Shown: one piece after another, positions 1 to 8,411 of the stretch | How the letters are laid out: every line of letters begins with the position of its first letter | Numbering within the stretch: position 1 is the stretch's first letter | DNA from: Paenibacillus planticolens | Lineage (GTDB): Bacteria > Bacillota > Bacilli > Paenibacillales > NBRC-103111 | Length of the DNA stretch: 64,000 nucleotides | Assembly (NCBI RefSeq): GCF_013141725.1 | Contig: NZ_WHNZ01000015.1 | Coordinates: 372,001 to 436,000, forward strand | Reading direction: 5' to 3' | Notes under the pieces: generated by a model | Database searches by the model: none | Seen by the model: only the letters and a program-made list of their open reading frames with translations | What the model was told of the DNA's origin: nothing | Made by a program: the position numbers and the translations under genes

Positions 1-947
1 TTTATATGCTGGTTTTGTGGCTGGGCGCAAACAGTTTTCATTATTTCGTTTGGCTAGGCATCGTGCAAGGTATTTCTGCAGGGTTGTTCTGGGTTGCTTT
101 TAATGTTGTTTATTTTGAAGTGACGGACCCTGACAATCGCGATCGATTCAACGGTTCGGTAGGACTGCTTGGATCTGGCGCAGGCATCATCGCCCCATGG
201 ATTTCGGGGTTGCTTATCGTTAACTTGGGGGATGTTGCAGGTTACCGATTGATCTTCTCTATCTCATTAGGGATCTTTCTGTTAGGTGTTATCATAAGCT
301 TTTTTTTGAAAAAGAGAAAAGTTCAAGGGACATACGAGTGGATGTTCCCCATTCGAAGCCTTCGGCAAGCGGAAACGCCATGGAAGCGTGTAAGCTTGGC
401 TTTGGTCTTTCAAGGTGTTCGAGAAGGCGTCTTTGGCTTCATGATTGCGCTGCTCGTCTATATTTCCACTTCGAGCGAAGCGAGCTTAGGAAATTTTGTG
501 CTGATTACCTCGGCAGTGTCGCTCGTTAGTTTCTGGGCAGCAGGCCGGTTTATCAAGCCGCGTTTTCGCAATGTAAGTATGTTTATCGGTGCTGCTATGG
601 TTGTGGCGATCATTGTTCCTTTTTTCTGGAAGATGAGTTACAGCACTTTGCTTATTTTTGGTTTAGGTTCTGCGCTCTTCTTCCCGATGTACTCCGTGCC
701 TATGGTTTCAGCTGTATTCGATCTGATTGGCTCGACGGAAGAAAGCGCCAAGCAAAGGGAGGAGTACATCGTGCTCCGTGAGCTTGCCTTGAATGTTGGC
801 AGGGTCTGCGGCGTTCTCTTGTTCATTATTGTGATTTCCTGGAGCAAGGCGCCATTGGTTATTAATATACTTTTGTTGATGATTGGCAGCTCTACACTTT
901 TTAGTTGGTATTTTATGAAAAGGCAGCTTTCCGTACTTAAATCTTGA
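1..947 (+). CDS. MFS-type transporter, 5' end outside window
   Basis: Integral membrane protein of the major facilitator superfamily type; substrate unknown. The reading frame is open to the left edge of the window, so the N-terminal helices are missing. About 313 residues remain, with roughly eight to nine hydrophobic helices separated by short basic loops (for example KKRKVQGTYEW after the fourth visible helix). A glycine-rich helix pair (GLLGSGAGIIAPWISGLLI) resembles MFS TM5. The stop at 945-947 lies just before the cysK leader. No substrate-specific motif is recognised, so the MFS assignment rests on topology and overall look. Confidence 0.75.
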   Translation, partial: YMLVLWLGANSFHYFVWLGIVQGISAGLFWVAFNVVYFEVTDPDNRDRFNGSVGLLGSGAGIIAPWISGLLIVNLGDVAGYRLIFSISLGIFLLGVIISFFLKKRKVQGTYEWMFPIRSLRQAETPWKRVSLALVFQGVREGVFGFMIALLVYISTSSEASLGNFVLITSAVSLVSFWAAGRFIKPRFRNVSMFIGAAMVVAIIVPFFWKMSYSTLLIFGLGSALFFPMYSVPMVSAVFDLIGSTEESAKQREEYIVLRELALNVGRVCGVLLFIIVISWSKAPLVINILLLMIGSSTLFSWYFMKRQLSVLKS

Positions 948-972
948 CATCTCAGGATCTTCCCGATAAAAA
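944..972 (+). promoter_or_regulatory. Candidate sigma-A promoter for cysK
   Basis: A perfect -35 box TTGACA at 944-949 overlaps the stop codon of the upstream transporter. At 17 bp spacing there is TAAAAA (967-972), which matches four of six positions of the -10 consensus. The -10 is weak, so this is a candidate only. Confidence 0.4.
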
Positions 973-1012
973 TGTGTATAGAGTTGGTTATGGGAAGAGG
1001 AGGGGACAACCC

Positions 1013-1939
1013 TTGAGACATAGAAAAATGGTGAACAGCATTACTGAACTGATCGGCGATACGCCAGCGGTACGAATTAACCGCTTGGTTGAGCCAGGTG
1101 ATGCGGAATTGTATGTGAAGCTTGAGTATTTTAATCCAAGTGGCAGCGTGAAAGACCGTGCAGCATTTAATTTAATCGAGCAGGCGGAGAAAGACGGGCT
1201 GCTCCGCCCCGGGGCGACGATTATTGAGCCGACGAGCGGCAATACGGGGATTGGCCTGGCGATGAATGCCGCAGCCAAAGGCTACAAAGCCATTCTCATC
1301 ATGCCGGACAATATGACGAAAGAACGAATCAATCTGCTCAAGGCTTATGGGGCAGAGGTGTTTCTTACTCCCGCCGCGCTGCGGATGCCGGGCGCTATCG
1401 CTAAAGCGAAAGAGCTGAGGGACCAAATCCCGAACAGCTATATTCCTCAGCAGTTCGAGAATCCGGCGAATCCAAGCATTCATCGGATCACGACGGCTCC
1501 TGAGATTTTGGAGCAAATGGAAGGGCGTCTGGATGCCTTCGTCGCAACCTCAGGCACCGGCGGAACGATCACCGGAACGGGCGAGGCGCTCCGTGAGAAG
1601 CTGCCGGATATCCAGATTTATGTTGTGGAGCCGAAGGGATCGCCCGTATTATCCGGAGGAAGTCCAGGTCCTCACAAGCTTGTGGGGACGAGCCCAGGGT
1701 TCGTACCGGCTATTTTGAACACAAGCGTCTACGATCATATCGTTCAGGTGGCCGATGACGATGCCATTCGAACCATGAGGGACTTGGCTAGCAAAGAAGG
1801 CATCCTGGTGGGGCCTTCTGCCGGTGCGTCGGTTTGGACGGGGATGCAGGTCGCCCGCAAGCTGGGAGCGGGAAAAAGGGTGATCTGCATCGCACCGGAT
1901 ACAGGTGAAAGATATTTGAGTATGGACCTTTTTGAATAA
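1013..1939 (+). CDS. cysK: Cysteine synthase (O-acetylserine sulfhydrylase)
   Basis: PLP enzyme making L-cysteine from O-acetylserine and sulfide in the cytoplasm. The 308-residue protein has the PLP lysine in NPSGSVKDR (Lys47), the substrate loop TSGNTG (74-79), and the phosphate-binding GTGGT (181-185). Length is normal for the family. The frame is open back to 944, but the real start is most likely TTG at 1013: a strong AGAGGAGGGG (996-1005) ends 7 nt before it, while the first ATG (1028) is 22 nt away. The HKLVGTSPGF segment differs from the usual HKIQGIGAGF, so a close paralogue (CysM/MccA-like) cannot be excluded. Confidence 0.88.
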   Translation: MRHRKMVNSITELIGDTPAVRINRLVEPGDAELYVKLEYFNPSGSVKDRAAFNLIEQAEKDGLLRPGATIIEPTSGNTGIGLAMNAAAKGYKAILIMPDNMTKERINLLKAYGAEVFLTPAALRMPGAIAKAKELRDQIPNSYIPQQFENPANPSIHRITTAPEILEQMEGRLDAFVATSGTGGTITGTGEALREKLPDIQIYVVEPKGSPVLSGGSPGPHKLVGTSPGFVPAILNTSVYDHIVQVADDDAIRTMRDLASKEGILVGPSAGASVWTGMQVARKLGAGKRVICIAPDTGERYLSMDLFE

Positions 1940-2017
1940 TCGATATGCTTCGAAATATGGCTAATGGGATTTCAATCATCTGGACGCCGTATTTTTTTCT
2001 GTTTTATAAGAAAAATG

Positions 2018-2046
2018 TTGAATAAAAATTCATGTTTGAGTATAAT
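2018..2046 (+). promoter_or_regulatory. Sigma-A promoter
   Basis: TTGAAT (2018-2023), a 17-bp spacer and a perfect TATAAT (2041-2046) lie 40 bp upstream of the TTG start at 2086. This is the promoter of the small gene that follows. Confidence 0.7.
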
Positions 2047-2085
2047 TATAAAAGTAATAACACGCGTTCAGAGAGGTGGATTATC

Positions 2086-2382
2086 TTGAAATTAGCTTAT
2101 ATCAATGCATATCCGGAAAATGAACAATTACATGAATTTATACAAACATATACAAATGAATGCATAAAAACAGGAGCGAAAAATCAAGTGGACTGGGACA
2201 GTCTCCAATCCCAATATGTGATTTCAGTTTACGATGAAGATACGCTTGTCGGAATCGGCTGTTTGGCCATGGAGCCCAGCATTCATGTGCGTCCTGCGTA
2301 TGAACATCGTGAAATCGAGCATATGGTGTCCAAATTGTTGAAAGCCGAATCCAAGTTTGGTATGGTTCACGCGCAATCCTAA
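2086..2382 (+). CDS. Small conserved protein, possibly GNAT-like
   Basis: 98-residue cytoplasmic protein of unknown function. The segment YVISVYDEDTLVGIGCLAMEPSIHVRPAYEHREIEHMVSK resembles the beta4-beta5 core of a GNAT acetyltransferase, but the protein is too short to hold a full fold; this is a weak structural guess. Start chosen as TTG at 2086 because GAGAGGTGG (2071-2079) is 6 nt upstream. An earlier in-frame ATG (2032) lies inside the promoter. The gene is monocistronic between its own promoter and a terminator. Confidence 0.7.
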   Translation: MKLAYINAYPENEQLHEFIQTYTNECIKTGAKNQVDWDSLQSQYVISVYDEDTLVGIGCLAMEPSIHVRPAYEHREIEHMVSKLLKAESKFGMVHAQS

Positions 2383-2398
2383 CTCGTTACATCTATGA

Positions 2399-2426
2399 AG
2401 CTGCCTCGTCTCAGGCGGCTTTTTTG
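2399..2426 (+). terminator. Rho-independent terminator
   Basis: Stem AGCTGCCT / AGGCGGCT (one G-U pair) with a 6-nt loop, followed by TTTTT. It closes the small gene upstream. Confidence 0.85.
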
Positions 2427-2487
2427 GTTTTTTTGCAGGAAACATCGATTATACACAAATTATCTGAAAATTAGGTAAGCGGAGTAA

Positions 2488-2517
2488 TTGAATTAGGACA
2501 GCAATTCATTGTAAGAT
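2488..2517 (+). promoter_or_regulatory. Candidate alaRT promoter with inverted repeat
   Basis: TTGAAT (2488-2493) and TAAGAT (2512-2517) at 18-bp spacing form a weak promoter. Within it TGAATT (2489-2494) and AATTCA (2503-2508) are an exact inverted repeat with an 8-bp spacer. Lrp/AsnC regulators usually control their own operon, so this may be the AlaR operator; that is inference. Confidence 0.4.
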
Positions 2518-2558
2518 TAAAGGATGAATGAATACGATCACAGAAAGGTTGGTTAACC

Positions 2559-3050
2559 ATGGATGCTTTGAAGCTTAAAATTCTCGAACTACTGAAAGAA
2601 GACGCCCGCCGGAGTGCGGAACTCATCGCCACATTGCTAGGAACGGCGGAGGACGAGGTGGCGCGAGCGATAAGCGAGATGGAAGCGGATAAGGTCATCG
2701 TCAAGTACGCCACAGTCGTAAACTGGAGCAAAGTGGATGACGAAAAGGTTACTGCCCTGATTGAAGTGCAAATTACGCCTGAACGCGGACGCGGGTTCGA
2801 CGCTATTGCGGAACGGATCTACTTATACCCGGAGGTCAAATCAGTGTATCTCATGTCAGGGGCATATGATTTGCTTGTTGAGGTGGAAGGCCATTCCCTT
2901 AAACAAGTCGCTTCTTTCGTATCTAACAAACTATCTCCGATTGATCGCGTGCTTTCAACCAAAACGAATTTTATCTTAAAAAAATACAAACAAGACGGCA
3001 TCATTTTCGAGGATCAAGCAGATGATCATCGGATGCTGGTCTCTCCGTAA
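2559..3050 (+). CDS. alaR: Lrp/AsnC-family regulator, AlaR-like
   Basis: 163-residue transcription regulator. Residues 1-60 are a winged-helix of the Lrp type (LKILELLKEDARRSAELIATLLG). The C-terminal half is a RAM/ACT-like ligand domain (TALIEVQITPERGRGFDAIAERI, VYLMSGAYDLLVEVEG). It sits 15 bp upstream of an aminotransferase. This order matches B. subtilis yugG-yugH (alaR-alaT), where the regulator controls the alanine transaminase gene. The symbol rests on that gene order and on the family, not on an alignment. AGAAAGG precedes the ATG. Confidence 0.82.
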   Translation: MDALKLKILELLKEDARRSAELIATLLGTAEDEVARAISEMEADKVIVKYATVVNWSKVDDEKVTALIEVQITPERGRGFDAIAERIYLYPEVKSVYLMSGAYDLLVEVEGHSLKQVASFVSNKLSPIDRVLSTKTNFILKKYKQDGIIFEDQADDHRMLVSP

Positions 3051-3065
3051 GGAAGAGGTAACGCT

Positions 3066-4271
3066 ATGATCAAAAATGAGACAATAATAGAGCCGAGCAA
3101 AGTGAAATCGATGCAGGAGTACCTCGCACCTGCCGTACGCGAAATGAAACCTTCAGGTATTCGGAAGTTTTTTGATTTGGTCAGCAACAGCAAGGATGAT
3201 ATTATTTCTCTCGGCGTTGGCGAACCGGATTTCTCTACCCCGTGGCACGTCCGTGAGGCTGCGGTGTATTCCTTGGAGCGAGGCAGAACCAAATATACGC
3301 CAAACTCAGGTATTCCTGAGCTTCGTGAAGCCATTGCCGATTATTTGCATACGTCATTTAAGGTGAAATATGAGCCGTCGAATGAAGTCTTAGTGACTGT
3401 CGGGGGCAGCGAAGCCATTGACTTGGCACTGCGCGCCTTGGTCACGCCAGGAGACGAGATTCTGATTCCAGAGCCATGCTATATTTCATATTCACCAATT
3501 ACAAGTATTAGCGGCGGTGTCCCCGTCGGGATCGAAACCTTCGCGAAGGATCAATTCAAGCTAACGGAGAAGGCGCTCCGCGATGTAATTACGCCGCGTT
3601 CCAAAATTTTAATTCTTTGCTATCCGAGCAATCCGACAGGCGGTATCATGACTTATGAGGACTGGCTGCCGATTGCTAAAGTTGTGGAAGAGAACGATCT
3701 AATTGTCATTTCGGATGAAATTTATGCCGAGTTGACTTACGGCCAGAAACATGTGAGCTTTGCGGCTGTTCCCGGTATGAAGGACCGTACGATCTTGGTT
3801 AGCGGGTTCTCCAAAGCTTTTGCAATGACAGGCTGGAGAATGGGCTATGCCTGCGGTCATCAAGAACTTATCTCGGCGATGACCAAAATCCATCAATATA
3901 CCGTAATGTGCGCACCGGTTATGGGTCAGGTTGCCGCGCATGAGGCTTTGACGAACGGTTTGGAAGAGAAAGACCGCATGATAGAGTCTTATAATCAACG
4001 GAGACGTTTGATCGTCAAAGGGTTCCGCGACATAGGACTTGAGTGCCATGAACCACAAGGAGCTTTCTATGCATTCCCAAGTATTAGCGCTACAGGACTA
4101 ACTTCAGATGAATTTGCCCAGAGGCTTTTGTTCGAAGCTAAAGTCGCTGCCGTCCCGGGAGATGTCTTTGGATTAGGCGGGGAAGGCTTCCTGCGCTGCT
4201 CTTATGCATACAGCGTTTCTCAACTGAATGAAGCACTGGAGAGAATCGGAAAATTTCTGAAAAAATTGTAA
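3066..4271 (+). CDS. alaT: Alanine transaminase-like class I aminotransferase
   Basis: 401-residue fold-type I PLP aminotransferase. Visible motifs are YTPNSGIPELREAI (77-90), CYPSNPTGG (185-193), the SDEIYAEL PLP-aspartate region and the Schiff-base lysine in SGFSKAFAMTGWRMGY (Lys250). It is co-transcribed with the Lrp-type regulator upstream (15-bp gap), as in B. subtilis alaR-alaT, so pyruvate/alanine is the likely amino-acceptor pair. Aspartate or aromatic aminotransferase activity is possible for this subfamily. GAGGT lies 6 nt before the ATG. Confidence 0.85.
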   Translation: MIKNETIIEPSKVKSMQEYLAPAVREMKPSGIRKFFDLVSNSKDDIISLGVGEPDFSTPWHVREAAVYSLERGRTKYTPNSGIPELREAIADYLHTSFKVKYEPSNEVLVTVGGSEAIDLALRALVTPGDEILIPEPCYISYSPITSISGGVPVGIETFAKDQFKLTEKALRDVITPRSKILILCYPSNPTGGIMTYEDWLPIAKVVEENDLIVISDEIYAELTYGQKHVSFAAVPGMKDRTILVSGFSKAFAMTGWRMGYACGHQELISAMTKIHQYTVMCAPVMGQVAAHEALTNGLEEKDRMIESYNQRRRLIVKGFRDIGLECHEPQGAFYAFPSISATGLTSDEFAQRLLFEAKVAAVPGDVFGLGGEGFLRCSYAYSVSQLNEALERIGKFLKKL

Positions 4272-4338
4272 TTCTGCTCTAAAAATCTATGTTCATTATG
4301 GCTGAAAACTGGTATTCTTGTAGTAAGGAGGGATGAGC

Positions 4339-4605
4339 ATGGCTTTTTTGGAATACCAACTATCAACCTATCGAAAACATATGCAAATTAATGAACAAGA
4401 TTTCGGACAACGTTGGTTGACTAAGCATGCTAAGAGACGTAACTCCCTGAACTTACTGGAAGAAGAGATACATTCTCTGCGGCGCAGGCTGGAGCAGATG
4501 GTTCTCGACGGGGAAGAAATGACATCGGATTCCGTCGTAGAACTCAGTACGTTACTTGATCTCAAAATAAATGAATATATGAATGATGGAAAGAAAAGTC
4601 GGTGA
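4339..4605 (+). CDS. Spo0E-like aspartyl-phosphate phosphatase
   Basis: 88-residue helical protein. The C-terminal half reads LEEEIHSLRRRLEQMV then SVVELSTLLDLKINEYM, which fits the Spo0E family signature S-x-x-L-D-x-x-I after a first helix ending in LR. Spo0E-type proteins dephosphorylate Spo0A~P and delay sporulation. It has a longer N-terminal stretch (about 35 residues) than typical 50-60-residue members. Start taken as ATG 4339, 6 nt after AAGGAGGG (4325-4332); the ATG at 4333 is too close. The stop codon lies inside the terminator stem. Confidence 0.78.
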   Translation: MAFLEYQLSTYRKHMQINEQDFGQRWLTKHAKRRNSLNLLEEEIHSLRRRLEQMVLDGEEMTSDSVVELSTLLDLKINEYMNDGKKSR

Positions 4606-4617
4606 AAACCGGCTTTT
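4594..4617 (+). terminator. Terminator overlapping the stop codon
   Basis: Perfect stem AAAAGTCGGT / ACCGGCTTTT (one G-U) with a GAAA tetraloop at 4604-4607. The TGA stop (4603-4605) is the end of the 5' arm and the loop start, so terminating ribosomes would cover the hairpin. Confidence 0.85.
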
Positions 4618-4664
4618 CTCGCGACTATCGATATAATTAGATCATACGGAGGTACTTTTACAAC

Positions 4665-5195
4665 ATGAAATTGAAATTGCTGTTGGTAATGCTGATGTCG
4701 ACGCTTATGGTGCTGCTTGCGGGGTGCGGCGGACCGAAGCCGGATGTGTCTATATTTGTTATGGGTCAAAATGGTTTCCCGAGCGACGCAGGAGAGAAGC
4801 TTGAGGTGTCGTTAAAATCGAAGATCGGTGAGGCTCCTACCATCAAGCTGAATACATCGCCTATTTTCTCCATGGAGAAAATGATCGTCGAGCTGGCGGC
4901 AGGAGGCAACGGCATTTTTATTCTGGCGGACGAGCAGTTCAAAGGATTGAGCAGCCAAGCAGGATTCGTTTCTTTGGACGAAACGATTAAGCCTGAAGAT
5001 TACCCGGACGGGGTCATCGAAATTGCGGAAGAGGGCAAGCCTGCACAGAAGCATCTGTATGGAATTCCGCTCGCAGGGAACAAGTGGATGAAGGAACAAG
5101 GCTTTGAAGGCAAAGGGCTCGTTGCTTTCATTCCTGTTAATGCGCCGAAGCTGGAAGAAGCAAAGCAAGTGCTTAAAGTGATTGCACAAAAGTAG
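4665..5195 (+). CDS. Putative lipoprotein of unknown function
   Basis: 176 residues. The N-terminus is a lipoprotein signal peptide (MKLKLLLVMLMSTLMVLLAGC) with lipobox LLAGC, so the mature protein should be anchored to the outer face of the membrane. The remainder is a soluble alpha/beta-like region (VSIFVMGQNGFPSDAGEKLEVSLKSKIGE, NGIFILADEQFKGL) with no family I recognise. Its stop codon lies within the promoter of the cobalamin operon. GGAGGT precedes the ATG by 11 nt. Confidence 0.8.
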   Translation: MKLKLLLVMLMSTLMVLLAGCGGPKPDVSIFVMGQNGFPSDAGEKLEVSLKSKIGEAPTIKLNTSPIFSMEKMIVELAAGGNGIFILADEQFKGLSSQAGFVSLDETIKPEDYPDGVIEIAEEGKPAQKHLYGIPLAGNKWMKEQGFEGKGLVAFIPVNAPKLEEAKQVLKVIAQK

Positions 5196-5210
5196 CAAGA
5201 CGTCTATAAT
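5182..5210 (+). promoter_or_regulatory. Sigma-A promoter of the cobalamin operon
   Basis: TTGCAC (5182-5187), 17-bp spacer, TATAAT (5205-5210). It overlaps the end of the lipoprotein gene and would start a 330-nt leader that contains the cobalamin riboswitch. Confidence 0.75.
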
Positions 5211-5239
5211 CGACAAATAGATTGATAGTCCAAAATGCA

Positions 5240-5390
5240 GCCATTGGTGCCGGCAAACGAATTCCGTAAACGCGAGAGTGTTTCGAACAATTTGCCGCTT
5301 AAAAGGGAAGCCGGTTAAAGTCCGGCGCGGTCCCGCCACTGTAATCCGGAAGGTCAAAGTTTTCCGGAAAGTCAGGATACCTGCCATGGT
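5240..5390 (+). ncRNA. Cobalamin (AdoCbl) riboswitch
   Basis: The leader contains TTGGTGCCGG near its 5' end, then AAAAGGGAAGCCGGTTAAAG, and the B12 box region at 5319-5344 with the CCCGCCACTGTAA core. It ends with AGTCAGGATACCTGCC. These are the conserved core elements of the cobalamin riboswitch. Ends are approximate. The expression platform that follows includes an intrinsic terminator (5473-5505), so adenosylcobalamin is expected to stop transcription before btuF and the cob genes. Confidence 0.93.
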
Positions 5391-5472
5391 GCCGTTACGA
5401 CATCCTTCGAGGAAAAGGATCGCGTTAAATCAGGAAGCAACTGGCAGGTTGCTGAGCGCCGCGATTTATCGT

Positions 5473-5505
5473 CCCCTTTGTTCCTTAGGAGCAGAGGGGC
5501 TTTTT
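5473..5505 (+). terminator. Riboswitch-controlled terminator
   Basis: CCCCT-TTG-TTCC / GGAG-CAG-AGGGG hairpin with TTTTT directly after, between the cobalamin aptamer and btuF. An earlier ATCCTT / AAGGAT hairpin (5400-5420) may be part of the alternative fold. Confidence 0.8.
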
Positions 5506-5550
5506 ATTAGGATCAATCGAAATAAAATATTGTGAGAGAGAGGTTGCATC

Positions 5551-6567
5551 ATGCAAATGCAAAAGAAATGGATGAAGAAAGCGCTAATCCTAACGGTCGC
5601 CTTAACAACAGCCGTCAGTTTAGCGGCATGCGGCAAAAAAGAAGCGGAGATTACGAATCCGTCCAAGCTTGGCGGAGAGGGAACGAAAGCGCCTAGCGCA
5701 ACAACAGCGACTGCTCCTGCAAAAAAGACGGCCTATCCGTTGAAAGTTAAAGATGCAACGGGCAAAGAGTTCACTTTTGACAAAGCGCCAGAGCGGATTG
5801 CGTCTGTTTCCCCGGCAGAAACGGAAGCTTTGTTTGCCCTTGGATTAGATGCTAATATCGTAGGCGTATCTGATTTTGATGATTATCCCGAAGCAGCGAA
5901 GTCGAAGCCGAAACTAGGCAGTATCACAAAGCCCAACCAGGAAGCTTTAATCGCCACCAATGCAAGTGTCGTATTTACAGGTGTCTCGATGAAAGCTGAC
6001 ACGGTGGAGAAGCTGCGTCAGATGAATATCAACGTGTTTAAAGTGGAGCCTAAAACGTTGGATGACGCTATGGCGAACATTGAAACCTACGGTTTAATTA
6101 CAGATCGTCAGGAACAAGCGGAGAAAGTGGTCGCCAAGATGAAGGCGGACCGCCAGAAGGTAGTTAATGCTGTGAAAGACGTGAAGCAGGAAAATAAGAA
6201 AAAAGTATATATTGAATTCAGCCCGGGTTGGACTGTCGGCAGCGGCGAATTCATGGATGAGTTAATCAAGTTATCCGGAGGCATTAATGTAGCAGGCGAC
6301 GGAAAAGGCTGGTACCAAATCAGCGAAGAGAAAATCATTGCGCAAAATCCAGCGGTCATTCTGTTCGCGAACGGAGTCGTTGATAGCAAAAGCAAGAAGT
6401 CACTGGATGAAATCATTCGTACAAGAAGCGGTTGGGATGCTATTGATGCTGTGAAGAATAAGCAGGTGATCGGCTTAGATCAGAACATGCTCAGCCGTCC
6501 AGGACCCAGACTGACGGATGGACTGCTGGAAATGGCGAAAGGCATTTATCCCGAACTGGTGAAATAA
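5551..6567 (+). CDS. btuF: Cobalamin ABC transporter, substrate-binding lipoprotein
   Basis: 338 residues: lipoprotein signal (lipobox SLAAC at about 22-26), an Ala/Thr/Lys-rich linker, then a class III periplasmic-binding fold as in BtuF/FhuD (APERIASVSPAETEALFALGL, VVFTGVSMKADTVEKLRQMNINV, SPGWTVGSGEFMDELIKLSGG). It captures a corrinoid outside the cell and hands it to the permease. The cobalamin riboswitch directly upstream and cob genes downstream support B12 over a ferric siderophore. Stop codon TAA abuts the ATG of the permease. RBS GAGAGAGG (5533-5540). Confidence 0.9.
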   Translation: MQMQKKWMKKALILTVALTTAVSLAACGKKEAEITNPSKLGGEGTKAPSATTATAPAKKTAYPLKVKDATGKEFTFDKAPERIASVSPAETEALFALGLDANIVGVSDFDDYPEAAKSKPKLGSITKPNQEALIATNASVVFTGVSMKADTVEKLRQMNINVFKVEPKTLDDAMANIETYGLITDRQEQAEKVVAKMKADRQKVVNAVKDVKQENKKKVYIEFSPGWTVGSGEFMDELIKLSGGINVAGDGKGWYQISEEKIIAQNPAVILFANGVVDSKSKKSLDEIIRTRSGWDAIDAVKNKQVIGLDQNMLSRPGPRLTDGLLEMAKGIYPELVK

Positions 6568-7605
6568 ATGAAAAGAAAACTAATGCTGTGGGGAGGAGTA
6601 GGAGGTATACTCCTTCTTCTTTCTATTTTGGCAAGTTTATCGATGGGGACAGCCAACCTCCCGGTTCTCCAAATTGCGGGCATTCTGGGTAAACATATTC
6701 CATGGGTAGGTGACTATATCGATGCCAGCTGGCAGCAATCGGCGGAGCAGATCATCAATAAAGTGCGCTTCCCGCGCGTGCTGCTCGGAATTCTCGTAGG
6801 GGCGTCCCTCTCAGTAGCGGGTGCTGCCTTCCAAGGCGTTTTGCGGAATCCGCTTGCTGATCCTTATGCTCTCGGCGTTTCTTCGGGCGCATCGGTTGGA
6901 GCGGCATTTTTAATCTATTTCGGACTTCAGATGGCTTGGTTTGGCCAGTGGACCATTCCTATTGTTGCTTTTGGCACGGGACTCCTGTCACTGTTCTTGG
7001 TTCTTAGGTTGGCTCAAATCGATGGAAAGCTGAAGATGGAGACGCTTATTTTGTCAGGTGTCGTCATGCAGGCTTTTCTTGGCGCGATTGTATCCTTCAT
7101 GGTGTCCATTTCCAAACAAGTGATCAATGAAATTATTTTTTGGCTAATGGGCAGCTTGGCCATGCGGGGGTGGCCGTACATCACGATTATTTCGCCTTAC
7201 TTATTCATAGGCTTAGTTGTACTGCTTAGTTATGCGCGATCATTGAATCTACTGGCGCTGGGAGAGCGGCAGGCCGCCCATCTTGGGGTGAATGTAGAAC
7301 GAACAAAGTTGATTGTGCTCATTGTCGCTACCTTCATCACAGCAGCAGCTGTATCCGTAGCCGGGGTCATCGGTTTTGTCGGACTTATCGTTCCGCATTT
7401 GGTGCGTCTGCTAGTGGGCCCGGATTATCGTCTCATTATTCCGTTATCCGCGATTGGCGGCGGCATCTATGTCTTGTGGGCGGATACGCTTGCCCGTACT
7501 TTGCTTAGTCCGACGGAGATTCCCCTTGGTGTCATTACGGCGTTTTTGGGCGCCCCGTTCTTTGCTTATTTGCTTCATAAGGATAAGAAAACGTTAAGAG
7601 GTTGA
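6568..7605 (+). CDS. btuC: Cobalamin ABC transporter permease
   Basis: 345-residue FecCD/BtuC-family permease with about ten transmembrane helices. Signature stretches are FPRVLLGILVGASLSVAGAAFQGVLRNPLADPYALGVSSGASVGA and VSVAGVIGFVGLIVPHLVRLLVGPD, the latter containing the ATPase-coupling loop. It forms the membrane channel for BtuF-delivered corrinoid. The ATG follows the btuF stop with no gap, so translation is probably coupled. Confidence 0.92.
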   Translation: MKRKLMLWGGVGGILLLLSILASLSMGTANLPVLQIAGILGKHIPWVGDYIDASWQQSAEQIINKVRFPRVLLGILVGASLSVAGAAFQGVLRNPLADPYALGVSSGASVGAAFLIYFGLQMAWFGQWTIPIVAFGTGLLSLFLVLRLAQIDGKLKMETLILSGVVMQAFLGAIVSFMVSISKQVINEIIFWLMGSLAMRGWPYITIISPYLFIGLVVLLSYARSLNLLALGERQAAHLGVNVERTKLIVLIVATFITAAAVSVAGVIGFVGLIVPHLVRLLVGPDYRLIIPLSAIGGGIYVLWADTLARTLLSPTEIPLGVITAFLGAPFFAYLLHKDKKTLRG

Positions 7606-7610
7606 ACAAG

Positions 7611-8393
7611 ATGATTAAAGTGGAGCAGCTTTCCCAAAGTTTTCATGAACGGCAAGTACTTGAAAATATGAGCTTTGAGGTCAAACACGGTGAGTTTTTT
7701 GGCATTATTGGGCCTAATGGAAGCGGGAAATCGACGCTGCTTCGACTTCTTTCCGGGATTGATGCGGTAAAAAGCGGATCGGTCCTGCTGGATGGCCGGC
7801 CGGCATCCTCCTATTCGCGAAAAGAACTGGCTAGATGGCTGGCTGTTCTGCAGCAAGATGCTTTGCCGCCGGTTGGCTTTACCATTCGTGAAGTTGTGGA
7901 AATGGGCCGCTACCCCTTCCAGAATTGGCTTGGCGAGGATACGGCCGAGGCTGAACAATTAATTGAAGGGATTATCCGGAAGCTGCATTTGGAACGGCTT
8001 GTCGAACGTACGATTGAGCGTCTCAGCGGCGGAGAGCGGCAGCGGGTTGCGCTTGCTAAAGTGATGGCTCAGCAGCCGCGTTTGCTGATGCTGGATGAGC
8101 CTACAACCTTTCTGGACATCGGATATCAAGTGCAAATGATGGACTACATTCGTCAATGGCAGCGCGAATCGCAGCTAACGGTTGTAGCTGTCTTGCATGA
8201 TCTGAATTTGGCAGCCCAGTATTGCACCAGACTGATGGTGGTACATAACGGTATGCTGGCAGCGATAGGAACGCCCGATGAGATCATTACCAGCAAGCTG
8301 ATTACAGAGGTTTACGGAACAGAGCCTATTGTTCTGCAACACCCTGTAAACCAAGCGCCACAGATTTTATTGCAGCCTGAAAAGAATGAATAA
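7611..8393 (+). CDS. btuD: Cobalamin ABC transporter ATP-binding protein
   Basis: 261-residue ABC ATPase. Walker A is GPNGSGKST (34-42), the signature is LSGGERQRVALA, and Walker B is LLMLDEPTTFLDIG followed by the H-loop VAVLHDLNLA. It powers BtuC. Start taken as ATG 7611, 9 nt after AAGAGGT (7596-7601); an in-frame TTG at 7602 overlaps the btuC stop but is only 2 nt from the SD. The C-terminal tail after residue 235 is short and Gln-rich. Confidence 0.92.
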   Translation: MIKVEQLSQSFHERQVLENMSFEVKHGEFFGIIGPNGSGKSTLLRLLSGIDAVKSGSVLLDGRPASSYSRKELARWLAVLQQDALPPVGFTIREVVEMGRYPFQNWLGEDTAEAEQLIEGIIRKLHLERLVERTIERLSGGERQRVALAKVMAQQPRLLMLDEPTTFLDIGYQVQMMDYIRQWQRESQLTVVAVLHDLNLAAQYCTRLMVVHNGMLAAIGTPDEIITSKLITEVYGTEPIVLQHPVNQAPQILLQPEKNE

Positions 8394-8411
8394 GCAACGG
8401 AGGAATGAAAT

